DNA from: RFSX01 sp964591455
GTDB taxonomy: Bacteria; Bacteroidota; Bacteroidia; Chitinophagales; Saprospiraceae
Assembly (NCBI GenBank): GCA_964591455.1
Contig: CAZQDZ010000019.1
Span: forward strand, 1-64,000
Direction: 5' to 3'
Length of the DNA stretch: 64,000 nucleotides
Part shown: one piece after another, positions 33,717 to 42,254 of the stretch
Numbering within the stretch: the stretch's first letter is position 1
How the letters are laid out: every line of letters starts with the position of its first letter
Translations under genes and position numbers: made by a program
Notes under the pieces: model-generated
The model's database searches: none
The model's input: the letters and a program-made list of their open reading frames with translations, nothing else
What the model was told of the DNA's origin: nothing

Positions 33717-35933
33717 CTAGTTTGCCATTTCTGACATGAACTTAATCCGTACCATTAATATCTCTTCTAGAGTTATATCATCTTCTTCCAATTCTTTGAG
33801 TGCATCATCTGCAGAATCTGAATCTGCTTCAGAAAAATAATCAAAGATATCCTCTATGACGCCTTCGTCTAAATTGTCATTGAGAAAGTAAGATATGTCA
33901 AGCTTGGTACCTGAGTTCACTATTATATTCATCTCATGCAGCAAGCTATCCAGGTTCATTCCTAGTGTCTGTGCAATATCTGGAAGCGGTAATTTTCTAT
34001 CTATACCCTGTATAACTGTAATCTTGGCTTTTGACTTATTGGCTACTTGCTTGACAACAATTTCCATTGGTCTTTCGATTTCATTGGAATCGACATAGTC
34101 TTTTATCATTTCCAAAAATGGCTTCCCAAATTTGGAGGCTTTACCTTGACTTACACCACTTATTTTCAGGATATCATCCTTGCTGATTGGATAGTAAGTC
34201 GCCATATCTTGGAGTGAGACTTCAGAAAATATAATCCATGGCTGGAGTTCTAATCTCTTACCTTCTGCCTTCCTCAAGTCCTTCAGCATGTTAAATAACG
34301 TCGTATCTAAAGCAGACCCTCCAGATGCACCTGTCATTATGCTATTATCTACTGAAGCACTGAAGTCCCTGTTAATAGGAATAGATATCTCTTCTGGGTT
34401 ATCTATAAAACTTCTGCCTTTGTCTGTCATCTTGAGCAGACCATATTGCTCTATTTCTTTGTAGACAAAATTATGGAGTATCGCCTGCCTTAATATAGAA
34501 TGCCAGAACAGCTCGCCCTTTTCCTTGCCGCTTCCGAAGGTTGGTTTCTGCTGGAAATTGACTGTTTTTATTTCTTTGGAATCTCTACCTATTAGGTAAT
34601 CTGCAATAAATTTCACACCATAGTTCTCTTTGAGCTCTGTGATAATCTTTAGCGCCTGATGCATTTCATCAGTAACCACTTTTCTCTCCTTAGGATGCTT
34701 GCAGTTGTCACAATTTTTATTGCACTCAGCTGCATCGTATTGCTCTCCGAAGTAATGCAGCAGAAATTTTCGTCGGCAAGAACTTGTTTCCGCATAGGCG
34801 ATAATCTCTTCCATTAACTGCCCAGCCAATTCCTTCTCTGCGACACCTTTATCTCTTAGAAATTTCTCAAGTTTCAGAATGTCTTTGTAAGAGTAAAAAG
34901 CCAGGCAATGTCCTGACAGACCATCTCTACCACCACGTCCTGTCTCTTGGTAGTAATTCTCTATACTCTTTGGGATATCATAGTGAATTACAAAACGGAC
35001 ATCGGGCTTATCTATCCCCATCCCGAAAGCGATAGTAGCTACTATCACATCCAAATCTTCCATCAGGAAATCATCTTGCACCTTGTTTCTTGTCTTACTG
35101 TCAAGACCTGCATGATAAGGCATTGCATTGACGCCATTTATCTGAAGAACTTGAGCTATTTCTTCGGTAGATTTTCTGGATTGTACATACACTATACCAG
35201 AGGCGCCATTTTGTGCTTTTATAAATTGCACTATTTCCTTTTGTGTCTGCGCCTTATTAATTTTTGGTCGGACGTCATAGTAGAGGTTATCTCTATTGAA
35301 TGAACTCACAAATGAGGCGACATCACGCATCTCTAAGTTCTTGACGATATCAGTTCTTACTTTAGGTGTAGCAGTGGCAGTAAGTGCTATGATGGGAATA
35401 GAATCAGAAATGCCTTTGACCATCATTCTGATTTTCCTGTACTCCGGTCTGAAGTCATGTCCCCATTCAGATATACAGTGTGCTTCATCCACAGCGATAA
35501 AGGAAACATTAGATTCTCTAAAAAATTTGATGTTCTCTTCTTTCGTCAATGTCTCCGGAGCGATAAATACCAACTTGGTCTTACCAGCTTGTATATCTGC
35601 CTTGACCTGCTTCATCTGTGTTTTATTCAGAGAAGAGTTAAGAAAATGAGCTACTGTGTCATCATTTCTAAAGCCTCTGATAGAATCTACTTGATTTTTC
35701 ATGAGAGCAATAAGAGGAGAAATGATAAGTGCAGTCCCCGGCAACATGAGTGCAGGCAACTGATAGCAGAGGGATTTTCCTCCTCCTGTAGGCATTATCA
35801 CAAAAGTGTCCTGTCCTGAGAGGACACTTTTTATTATATGTTCCTGATTTAATTTAAAATCAGCAAAGCCAAAGTTTTCCTTGAGCGCTCCTTTGAGGTC
35901 ATATGCTTCTGCCGTTATTTCTTTTACTTCCAT
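33717..35933 (-). CDS. recQ: ATP-dependent DNA helicase RecQ
   Basis: 738 residues. A 3'-5' helicase acting in recombination repair. Walker A is MPTGGGKSLCYQLPAL, the DEAH box is VDEAHCISEWGHDFR, and motif VI is YYQETGRGGRDG. The zinc-binding module shows CRRKFLLHYFGE and later CNKNCDNC, followed by a winged-helix region. Near residues 520-600 an HRDC-like domain starts with LFNMLKDLRKAEGKRLELQPWIIFSE. A C-terminal extension rich in acidic residues (DYFSEADSDSADDALKELEEDD) is seen. Length exceeds E. coli RecQ (about 610) because of the tail. Confidence 0.96.
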   Translation of the reverse strand: MEVKEITAEAYDLKGALKENFGFADFKLNQEHIIKSVLSGQDTFVIMPTGGGKSLCYQLPALMLPGTALIISPLIALMKNQVDSIRGFRNDDTVAHFLNSSLNKTQMKQVKADIQAGKTKLVFIAPETLTKEENIKFFRESNVSFIAVDEAHCISEWGHDFRPEYRKIRMMVKGISDSIPIIALTATATPKVRTDIVKNLEMRDVASFVSSFNRDNLYYDVRPKINKAQTQKEIVQFIKAQNGASGIVYVQSRKSTEEIAQVLQINGVNAMPYHAGLDSKTRNKVQDDFLMEDLDVIVATIAFGMGIDKPDVRFVIHYDIPKSIENYYQETGRGGRDGLSGHCLAFYSYKDILKLEKFLRDKGVAEKELAGQLMEEIIAYAETSSCRRKFLLHYFGEQYDAAECNKNCDNCKHPKERKVVTDEMHQALKIITELKENYGVKFIADYLIGRDSKEIKTVNFQQKPTFGSGKEKGELFWHSILRQAILHNFVYKEIEQYGLLKMTDKGRSFIDNPEEISIPINRDFSASVDNSIMTGASGGSALDTTLFNMLKDLRKAEGKRLELQPWIIFSEVSLQDMATYYPISKDDILKISGVSQGKASKFGKPFLEMIKDYVDSNEIERPMEIVVKQVANKSKAKITVIQGIDRKLPLPDIAQTLGMNLDSLLHEMNIIVNSGTKLDISYFLNDNLDEGVIEDIFDYFSEADSDSADDALKELEEDDITLEEILMVRIKFMSEMAN

Positions 35934-36322
35934 TAATTTTTATGCTTGAAAAAGTGATTATCGTAACTGATAGGGTGTTAAAAAGTGATTAGACTCTTCT
36001 ATTCCAATTAAGAAGGACAAGAGTCTATTAAGGTATTGATGATAGACAATAATGAAACGTATTTCATCCACCAAAACTGATGTAAAAGTTACAATAATTA
36101 TCTCTAGAAAAGAAATTGAGTCTCAAAAAATGACAATTCTAATGCAAAAATAAATCGCACAAAATTTCATTCAATTTTCATATATTATTGGCTAAAGATT
36201 ATAAGCAATAGGATGAAAAAATTGCTATTGCCGACTAAGACCAAAAGAATGACTTAATTCTAATAATAATCGGAATTTTCATAGGTTGCACTGATTATTA
36301 AAGCGACAAAAAAAATGACAAT
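35934..36322. other. Gene-free AT-rich gap of 389 nt
   Basis: No convincing gene. Two weak hairpins are visible: AGACTCTT (35991-35998) with AAGAGTCT (36019-36026), and GCAATAG (36205-36211) with CTATTGC (36225-36231). A 33-codon open frame at 36052-36153 has no support. CAAAAATA around 36144 would be a minus-strand TAnnTTTG for recQ, but it is 210 nt from the start. Confidence 0.4.
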
Positions 36323-36685
36323 ATGAATGCTGGAAATGCTAATCTGCTCAATGCCGTTGTTCTCATTGGTATGAGTATTTGGGGATATAAAACTGGAGGT
36401 TCAAATACGGCTCTTATCCCACTATTATTCGGTGCGATACTTTTATATTTTACCAATAGTATACGAAATCATAATAAAACAGTGGCACATGTCGCCGTGG
36501 TGATAACCTTAATTGCTTTGGTGGCACTTATAGCCAAGCCACTCCCTTCTGCAATCAAGAAAATGGATTACGACATCTTACCGCTCGTCAGGGTGGGATC
36601 TATGGTTCTAACCGGTATCATAGCCTTAGTGTCGTTTATAATGAGTTTCATAGCAGCAAGAAAAAACAAGACAACTAGAATTTAA
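36323..36685 (+). CDS. Small four-helix membrane protein
   Basis: 120 residues with four hydrophobic segments: VVLIGMSIWGYKTGG, ALIPLLFGAILLYFTNS, VAHVAVVITLIALVALIA and SMVLTGIIALVSFIMSFIAAR. The plan is like TMEM14-type or DUF-type small membrane proteins, but I cannot name a family. It has no close neighbour on its strand and ends in a strong terminator. Confidence 0.7.
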   Translation: MNAGNANLLNAVVLIGMSIWGYKTGGSNTALIPLLFGAILLYFTNSIRNHNKTVAHVAVVITLIALVALIAKPLPSAIKKMDYDILPLVRVGSMVLTGIIALVSFIMSFIAARKNKTTRI

Positions 36686-36711
36686 CTAAGTCTCATTGGT
36701 GCTTGGCTCGC

Positions 36712-36753
36712 AAAAAAAAAGCTTTGGTCCGTGTCTGGACCAAAGCTTTTTTT
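36712..36753. terminator. Strong bidirectional terminator
   Basis: A 10-bp perfect stem GCTTTGGTCC (36721-36730) and GGACCAAAGC (36737-36746) with 9 A before and 7 T after, usable on both strands. It separates the membrane protein gene from the convergent HNH gene. Confidence 0.9.
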
Positions 36754-36771
36754 ATGATGTGTAATTAATTC

Positions 36772-37431
36772 TTAGATTTTCACATGTCCCCAATTTTCTC
36801 CAGAAGCAATTCTGTTGATTTGGGTTATGGAAACACCATACTTTTCTGCAATGGAAGTCTTTGTTTTTCTTCCTGCTTTGAGTGATTTCTTAATGGCTTT
36901 CACTTTAGGCTCAGTCAACTTAGAGTTATATCCTCCTCTTCTATCTAGATTCTGATAAGTTCCCAGTTTGTCATGTAACTTAGACCATTCCTTTCTATTG
37001 GCCCACATCAGATTCTTCACCTTATTATCCGCTTTCTTTCCATTCTTATGGCAGACATAATCCTGATCTTTCTTTGGCTTATTCAAGAATAATTCTGCTA
37101 CCAATCTGTGAACATAGAATGTCTTTCTTTTATCATCAGAAATTTTTATATTGAATTGGTGATATCCACCCTTGGTGAATGTTCCTTTGATAAGACATTC
37201 ATCCTTAGATTTCTTGTCTACACTTTTAATACGACCTTTGCTAGAAATCATGTAGTACATTCTTTTTGTACTTCCATTCTTTTTAATCTTTTTCCAAGTC
37301 TCATTCTTCAAATCTTTCACCTCCTTTCTAGCTGCTTTTTTAGCAGTAGTTCTTTTTGCAGATGTAGATTTCTTCTTCGCTGCAGGCCTTGCTTTTTTCT
37401 TTTTAGACGTAACTTTCTTTCTGGTTGCCAT
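36772..37431 (-). CDS. HNH endonuclease-like protein with histone H1-like N-terminal tail
   Basis: 219 residues in four parts. Residues 1-36 are a Lys/Ala/Thr/Ser tail (VTSKKKKARPAAKKKSTSAK) like the H1-like protein at the other end of the window. Residues about 44-75 look like a NUMOD4 motif (YYMISSKGRIKSVD). Residues about 105-145 are an HNH_3-type nuclease module with candidate metal/catalytic residues His108, His128, Asn136 and Asn140 (VCHKNGKKADNKVKNLMW). Residues about 172-215 form a helix-turn-helix (SIAEKYGVSITQINRIASGENW). This NUMOD/HNH/HTH order is known from homing and phage-linked nucleases, but no intron, intein or phage is seen here. It has its own promoter and terminator, so it may be a domesticated nuclease or DNA-binding regulator. 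Confidence 0.85.
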   Translation of the reverse strand: MATRKKVTSKKKKARPAAKKKSTSAKRTTAKKAARKEVKDLKNETWKKIKKNGSTKRMYYMISSKGRIKSVDKKSKDECLIKGTFTKGGYHQFNIKISDDKRKTFYVHRLVAELFLNKPKKDQDYVCHKNGKKADNKVKNLMWANRKEWSKLHDKLGTYQNLDRRGGYNSKLTEPKVKAIKKSLKAGRKTKTSIAEKYGVSITQINRIASGENWGHVKI

Positions 37432-37464
37432 ATCTCCTGATTGTTAGTAATTGAAATATTACTT

Positions 37465-37497
37465 CAAATATACATTAGTGTTAACCGTTATGTCAAA
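37465..37497 (-). promoter_or_regulatory. Promoter of the HNH gene
   Basis: Minus-strand TTTG at 37497-37494, 21-nt spacer, TATATTTG at 37472-37465. This is the best complete match in the window to the Bacteroidota promoter pattern, with a start site expected near 37458, about 27 nt before the ATG. Confidence 0.65.
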
Positions 37498-37509
37498 TAA
37501 CCAAAGACA

Positions 37510-37549
37510 TAAACGAAGGGATAATTTGAAATATTCCAAATTATCCCTT
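37510..37549 (-). terminator. Terminator of the DUF937-OmpA gene
   Basis: AAGGGATAATTTG (37516-37528) and CAAATTATCCCTT (37537-37549) form a 13-bp perfect stem with an 8-nt loop, starting 8 nt past the stop codon. The T run on the minus strand is short (TTCGTTT). Confidence 0.7.
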
Positions 37550-37556
37550 GTTTAAA

Positions 37557-38879
37557 TTACTTAATAACTACAACTTCTATACGTCTGTTCTGCGCTCTTC
37601 CCTCTGGCGTCTCATTGTCGCCTATAGGATTATCAGCCCCAAATCCTTGTGTCGTAATCCTGCCATCAGCTATTCCTAAAGAAATCAACCTACTTCTTAC
37701 TGCTTCAGCTCTGTCCTTAGATAACTGGATGTTATTATCTGCATTCCCTTGACTGTCTGTATATCCTTCTATTCTCACTTTGACATCTTCATAGGTTTTG
37801 AGAATAGCTGCCATATTATCCACCTCTAATCCAGAGGTGCCGTCAATATTAGCAGAGCCGGTCGCAAACGTCAGGTTATTAAATCTGAATCGTCCATCTC
37901 CCTGACCTCCTTTTGATATAAAGCTCATCATCTGCTCACCGGCAGATCCTGCAGCAAATTCTACTTTGTCTAACATAGACTTGGCTGCTTCATTTATACC
38001 ACCCAAGACATTGCCAATACCGCTCATAGCATCATTTATGCCCTCTCCTGTCTTTCCTAATGCATCACCGACCTTCTCTATTGGAGCAGTTACAGTAGAG
38101 GCAATTTTGTCAGCGCCACAACCAATAATTTTAGTCGCCAGTAACCATATCCCCACTAATAAGAGCAATAAAAGAATTAGCCATTTCCACCAAGGCGTAC
38201 CTGCTGAGGCAGTATTGGCAGGGACAACAGCCTCCTTAGTAGGCACAACTTTCTCTTCAATTTTTTCTTTGACCTTCTTAGGCTTAGGCTCCTTCTTTGG
38301 CTTAGGCTTTGGCTCTTCCACGACAACTTCTTTCTTTTTCCATCCGAAAGCACTCAGTTCCGCTGCATCCATAAATCCTTTAGGTACACTAGATTCGACA
38401 CTGTTTTTCTGCGCATTGAGGTAACTCTTTAGTCCATTGACATCTAGGTTGTTCTCCTGTACATGCTGACCTATTTGGTTAAGTAATAGTGGGGCGCTAA
38501 TTTTCATCATTTTTGACGAAGTCAGTTTTTTGACGCCACTTTCTGTCGCGACGCTATTTGTTGCCTCTCTCAATCTACCTGGGTAAATCGTGGGTAAAAA
38601 GTGCTGACCTCTGTTTACAAGGCCATTCACCGTCTGTGGACTTCTAGTGAATATATCCTCAATGTCATATTCTCTGTATTTCTCAGTGCTAAGGATTTTA
38701 TGTAGATCTTTTGCGCCTTTGTCGTATGATACTCTTTGGATCATACCAGCTAAAATAGCCGCAAACGTACCATCTACTGCAGTGCTTGTATTAGACTGCT
38801 CTTCATCGAAAAAATGAGCTGAATGTTCAGCGAGACTATACCCAATCTTAGATTTTACGCTGTCTAGTATGTTTGACAT
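37557..38879 (-). CDS. DUF937 / OmpA fusion membrane protein
   Basis: 440 residues. The N-terminal part (about 1-165) is DUF937-like, helical and Ser/Ala-rich, including LLNQIGQHVQENNLDVNGLKSYL. A Lys/Pro/Glu-rich linker (about 183-215) precedes a single membrane helix (WWKWLILLLLLLVGIWLLA). After an alanine/glycine-rich amphipathic stretch, residues about 330-440 form an OmpA-type peptidoglycan-binding domain: LTFATGSANIDGTSGLEVDNMAAIL, RIEGYTDSQGNADNNIQLSKDRAEAVRSRL and NRRIEVVV. With DUF937 on the cytoplasmic side and OmpA in the periplasm, it would link the inner membrane to the wall. There is no signal peptide, which fits this topology. Confidence 0.85.
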   Translation of the reverse strand: MSNILDSVKSKIGYSLAEHSAHFFDEEQSNTSTAVDGTFAAILAGMIQRVSYDKGAKDLHKILSTEKYREYDIEDIFTRSPQTVNGLVNRGQHFLPTIYPGRLREATNSVATESGVKKLTSSKMMKISAPLLLNQIGQHVQENNLDVNGLKSYLNAQKNSVESSVPKGFMDAAELSAFGWKKKEVVVEEPKPKPKKEPKPKKVKEKIEEKVVPTKEAVVPANTASAGTPWWKWLILLLLLLVGIWLLATKIIGCGADKIASTVTAPIEKVGDALGKTGEGINDAMSGIGNVLGGINEAAKSMLDKVEFAAGSAGEQMMSFISKGGQGDGRFRFNNLTFATGSANIDGTSGLEVDNMAAILKTYEDVKVRIEGYTDSQGNADNNIQLSKDRAEAVRSRLISLGIADGRITTQGFGADNPIGDNETPEGRAQNRRIEVVVIK

Positions 38880-38985
38880 AAGTTAGTTTTATTTTGTTAT
38901 AGAATGCTCAGGCATAAGCCTTTGGAGGAAATCCTCTATTGTGACGGAATATTTTTGGAAAGTATTGCTTCGAGATAGGAATACG

Positions 38986-38993
38986 CAAAGATA
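38986..38993 (-). promoter_or_regulatory. Candidate -7 element for the DUF937-OmpA gene
   Basis: CAAAGATA on the plus strand reads TATCTTTG on the minus strand, an exact TAnnTTTG, about 107 nt before the start codon. No -33 match is seen. Confidence 0.35.
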
Positions 38994-39147
38994 ATTGTTT
39001 TGAAAGATGCGAATTAGACTACTTTGGTAAAAATATCTGATTCTCAATGCTTAAATAGCCACATTTTACTGTTAAAATAAGGTCAGCATGGCGGCAATTT
39101 ATTAAGATGAAGAATAGTTACATTTATAAATAGAAAATTACACCTAA

Positions 39148-39591
39148 ATGAAATTTACATGTAGTGTAGATATTGGTTTACCTAGAGAGCGAGTGATAGA
39201 GTTATTTGACAATCCAGACAATATGATTCACTGGCAGGATGGATTTGTTTCTTTCAAGCATGTATCAGGTGAGGCAGGGCAACCCGGGGCACAATCTCAT
39301 GTTACCTATAAGATGGGTTCGAGAGAAATGGTATTATTGGAAACGGTGGTGCTGAGGGATTTACCTCATGCATTCCATGGCACCTACGAAGGTACGTTTG
39401 GCAAGAATAGCATGAATAACTACTTTGAAGAACTTGGTGATAATAAGACTAGATGGAAAGCTGATGTCCACTATATGCAAGCCAATGGGTTCATCATGAA
39501 AGTGATGACCAAGTTGTTTCCTGGAAAAATGAAAAAGTCTACTCAGAAATGGATGGATCAATTTAAATCTTGGTCAGAATCAGTCTCATAG
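39148..39591 (+). CDS. SRPBCC-family (START-like) protein
   Basis: 147 residues with the helix-grip pattern of the SRPBCC superfamily: FTCSVDIGLPRERVIELFDNPDNMIHWQDG at the start and a long C-terminal helix (KKSTQKWMDQFKSWSES). These proteins bind hydrophobic ligands in a cavity; the ligand here is unknown. The stop lies 8 nt before the next start, so co-transcription with the gliding-type protein gene is possible. Confidence 0.8.
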   Translation: MKFTCSVDIGLPRERVIELFDNPDNMIHWQDGFVSFKHVSGEAGQPGAQSHVTYKMGSREMVLLETVVLRDLPHAFHGTYEGTFGKNSMNNYFEELGDNKTRWKADVHYMQANGFIMKVMTKLFPGKMKKSTQKWMDQFKSWSESVS

Positions 39592-39599
39592 TTGTGTGT

Positions 39600-41462
39600 A
39601 TGAAGTCACATATTAGTATCCGTTTACTATTCTGTACTATTTCATTTGTACTGATTATCAGTGAGATTAGTGCTCAGCAACAGTTATGTGATGGGAATCT
39701 TGGTGGGAATATTTTCGAAGATGGCGACTTTAGATCAGGTCGCAGCAATGTTTTACTCGACGATCCAGATATAGCACCAGGATATACCTATAATGGCATA
39801 GATTCCGCACCTAATGATGGGTCATATGTAATAACGAATAACACCTTTAATTGGATTAACTATTTTCCTACCTGGATAAGATTATCTGACAATAGCCAAG
39901 ATCCTTTAGGTTATTTTATGCTAGTTAACGCTGATATAAGTCCAGGTCTTTTCTATGAAGAAATCGTTGATGGACTATGTGAAAATACATTATATGAGTT
40001 TTCTGCAGATGTTATAAATGTCGTGAGAAGAAATGTTGCTGACCATATCTTCCCAAATATCAGTTTTCTATTAGATGATGAGTTACAGGTCAATTCTGGA
40101 GATGTGCCTCAGGATGAAAATTGGCATACATACGGATTTACTTTCATGACGCAGCCTGGCCAAACAAGCTTAAAACTCTCACTGCGAAATAATGCGCCTG
40201 GTGGATCTGGAAATGACTTAGCGCTAGACAATATTAGTTTTCGTGCCTGCGGTCCTTCCGCTTTTGTCAATACAGAACAACGGTTATTCTTATGCGAGTC
40301 AGAAAACAATCCTACGGAAATTATTGCAGAGATTACTGCACAGAATCAAGTTTTGCAATGGCAATTTAGTTTGGACAGTTTAGTATGGGAAGACATCCCG
40401 GGAGAAAATGATTTATCTATATTACATGACATATTTGACGTTGGTGTCTACTATTACAGATATATCACTGCTGGCACGGAAGTAGAATTAATGAATGACA
40501 AGTGTTGGGTGGCTTCAGATGTATTGGCTATAGAGGTAATACCAATTGACCATACAGACGAGCAAACGATTTGCATGGGAGAGATATTCCAATTTGGAAG
40601 CCAGGAGCTTACTGTAGAAGGTGACTATTTTGAGGCATTTATATCCAGTAGAGGTTGTGATTCTTTTGTCAATCTTAGTCTGGCGGTATTACCGATAGAA
40701 AATTTATCTTTTGACATTCAAGAGACTGATCCATCTTGCTTTGACTTTTTGGATGGCGCCATCGCCTTTGATCTCATTGGTGGCAATAGAGGCCCTTATG
40801 TAAGTACTATAGACGACATGCCTTTAGAAAACAATGCGCTTAATGGTCTGGCGGCAGGGGAATATTCCATATTGGTCACTGACTCTCAAGGCTGTGTGAC
40901 CTCAGCTGAGAGTTTGCTTATAAATCCTCCACCGTTAACGGTATCATTACCTGCTGATACTGTTGTCTCTTTAGGAGATATAATAGAACTCACCGCTATA
41001 CCCAGCGAAATTGTAGACTCTATCATCTGGTTTCCTAATGACATTACTGACTGTATTAATTGTGAAGCCATAGAATTTGTGCCAACTTTTTCGGGCGCAT
41101 ACTCTGTGCAGGTTCAGAATGCCAACGGATGTATCGCTACCGCAGAATTAAATATTAATATATCTATAGACGATCTTCAGATTTACATCCCTTCAGTGTT
41201 TATGCCTGATGCTATTGGAGAAGATAACATGTTCACCATTGGCGTTAAGCCTAATCTCATAACCAATGTGGCTTCTGTAAAAATATATGACAGGTGGGGT
41301 GGATTAATCCATAATCTCAATAACACTATGACATTGGACTTATGGGATGGCCGCATAAATAATAAATCTGCGGCGCCTGGCGTATATCCTTATAGAATCG
41401 AACTCACCCTTATAGATGGAAATCTATTTACCATCTTGGGGCATGTAACAATTCTTAGGTAA
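39600..41462 (+). CDS. Surface protein with gliding-motility-type (T9SS type B) C-terminal domain
   Basis: 620 residues from ATG 39600, which gives a proper signal peptide (SIRLLFCTISFVLIISEISAQ); an upstream start would bury it. The first 200 residues resemble a carbohydrate-binding/jelly-roll module (DGDFRSGRSN, then SFRACGPS). Ig-like and SprB-type stretches follow. The C-terminal 90 residues (YIPSVFMPDAIGEDNMFTIG, KIYDRWGGLIHN and GVYPYRIELTLIDG) are a CHU_C/gliding-motility type B domain, which targets the protein to the type IX system. Probably an adhesin or structural surface protein. Its end overlaps the convergent MOSC gene by 8 nt. Confidence 0.85.
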   Translation: MKSHISIRLLFCTISFVLIISEISAQQQLCDGNLGGNIFEDGDFRSGRSNVLLDDPDIAPGYTYNGIDSAPNDGSYVITNNTFNWINYFPTWIRLSDNSQDPLGYFMLVNADISPGLFYEEIVDGLCENTLYEFSADVINVVRRNVADHIFPNISFLLDDELQVNSGDVPQDENWHTYGFTFMTQPGQTSLKLSLRNNAPGGSGNDLALDNISFRACGPSAFVNTEQRLFLCESENNPTEIIAEITAQNQVLQWQFSLDSLVWEDIPGENDLSILHDIFDVGVYYYRYITAGTEVELMNDKCWVASDVLAIEVIPIDHTDEQTICMGEIFQFGSQELTVEGDYFEAFISSRGCDSFVNLSLAVLPIENLSFDIQETDPSCFDFLDGAIAFDLIGGNRGPYVSTIDDMPLENNALNGLAAGEYSILVTDSQGCVTSAESLLINPPPLTVSLPADTVVSLGDIIELTAIPSEIVDSIIWFPNDITDCINCEAIEFVPTFSGAYSVQVQNANGCIATAELNINISIDDLQIYIPSVFMPDAIGEDNMFTIGVKPNLITNVASVKIYDRWGGLIHNLNNTMTLDLWDGRINNKSAAPGVYPYRIELTLIDGNLFTILGHVTILR

Positions 41463-42249
41463 GTAGTATCTCATCACCAATAGAAATTATTCCTGGTTCT
41501 ACACAAATCGCATTGGCCCCAAACCAAGTTTTCTTTCTGTACATTCTATAGTCAGCCATTGTTTTTAAAGGCTCTTTTGTGACCTGACCAGTCTCCTGAT
41601 TTATATTCACTACTGAGCACCGAGCACAGGCTTTTATGACTTTGAACTTGGCAGTGCCAATAGAGAAATTAAATTTCCAGTCATCTTCTTCATGTGCCTG
41701 CTGTGTGCTCAAGAGGATATTAGCTCTGAATCTATTGCTATTCACTTTATCCTCCAGCTTTTGGTTTAAAGTTGTCATGCTGGCTTCACCTAGAATAAGG
41801 TAGGGATATCCGTCAGCGAAACTCAAATTGGTTTTGTATGGAGGCACAAATAACCGCTTACCTCTCACTGAGGCATCAGTCATTTTCACCAATGTGGCAG
41901 AGACGCCTAGTGCTGATGAAAACCATTTAGATATCTGAGCAGAGACTTCGTAGGCTTTTAGTTTACTTGACCATACTTTGACACGTGTGGGTTCTGTTAC
42001 GTGCAGATTAAAAGGCACTTCTATATTATCACTTTTATAACTTACAAGGATACTATCATTTGTAAGGCTGCATTTGAAGTTTGCCATTTCTGCTAGGGTA
42101 CGTTGGGTGAGAAATTCACCTATATCGTCTACCAACATCCATCTTCTGTCATTCTGGAATCCCTTAATCCTTGCATCTGCAGTATTGACAGAGATGCCGC
42201 CTAAGCTTTTGATAGGATATATATTTAGCGCAGTAACTTTCATTGGCAT
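41455..42249 (-). CDS. MOSC-domain protein (YcbX-like)
   Basis: 264 residues. The N-terminal MOSC_N beta-barrel starts MKVTALNIYPIKSLGGISVNTADARIKGFQNDRRWMLVD. The MOSC part has PYLILGEASMTTLNQKLEDKVNSNRFRANILL and the Cys-bearing KACARCSVVNINQETGQV, where the Cys would bind the molybdenum cofactor. Relatives (YcbX, mARC) reduce N-hydroxylated compounds with an electron-transfer partner; no ferredoxin domain is fused here. It begins 5 nt after the DUF58 stop, so it is probably the last gene of that operon. Confidence 0.88.
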   Translation of the reverse strand: MPMKVTALNIYPIKSLGGISVNTADARIKGFQNDRRWMLVDDIGEFLTQRTLAEMANFKCSLTNDSILVSYKSDNIEVPFNLHVTEPTRVKVWSSKLKAYEVSAQISKWFSSALGVSATLVKMTDASVRGKRLFVPPYKTNLSFADGYPYLILGEASMTTLNQKLEDKVNSNRFRANILLSTQQAHEEDDWKFNFSIGTAKFKVIKACARCSVVNINQETGQVTKEPLKTMADYRMYRKKTWFGANAICVEPGIISIGDEILLT

Positions 42250-42254
42250 AGAGA

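Noticed and set aside
36052..36153. 33-codon plus-strand frame in the recQ/membrane protein gap
   Set aside because: No recognisable sequence, no promoter or terminator, AT-rich surroundings. Treated as chance.
36712..36753. Long inverted repeat considered as a mobile-element end
   Set aside because: The A tract, GC-rich stem and T tract between convergent genes are those of a bidirectional terminator.
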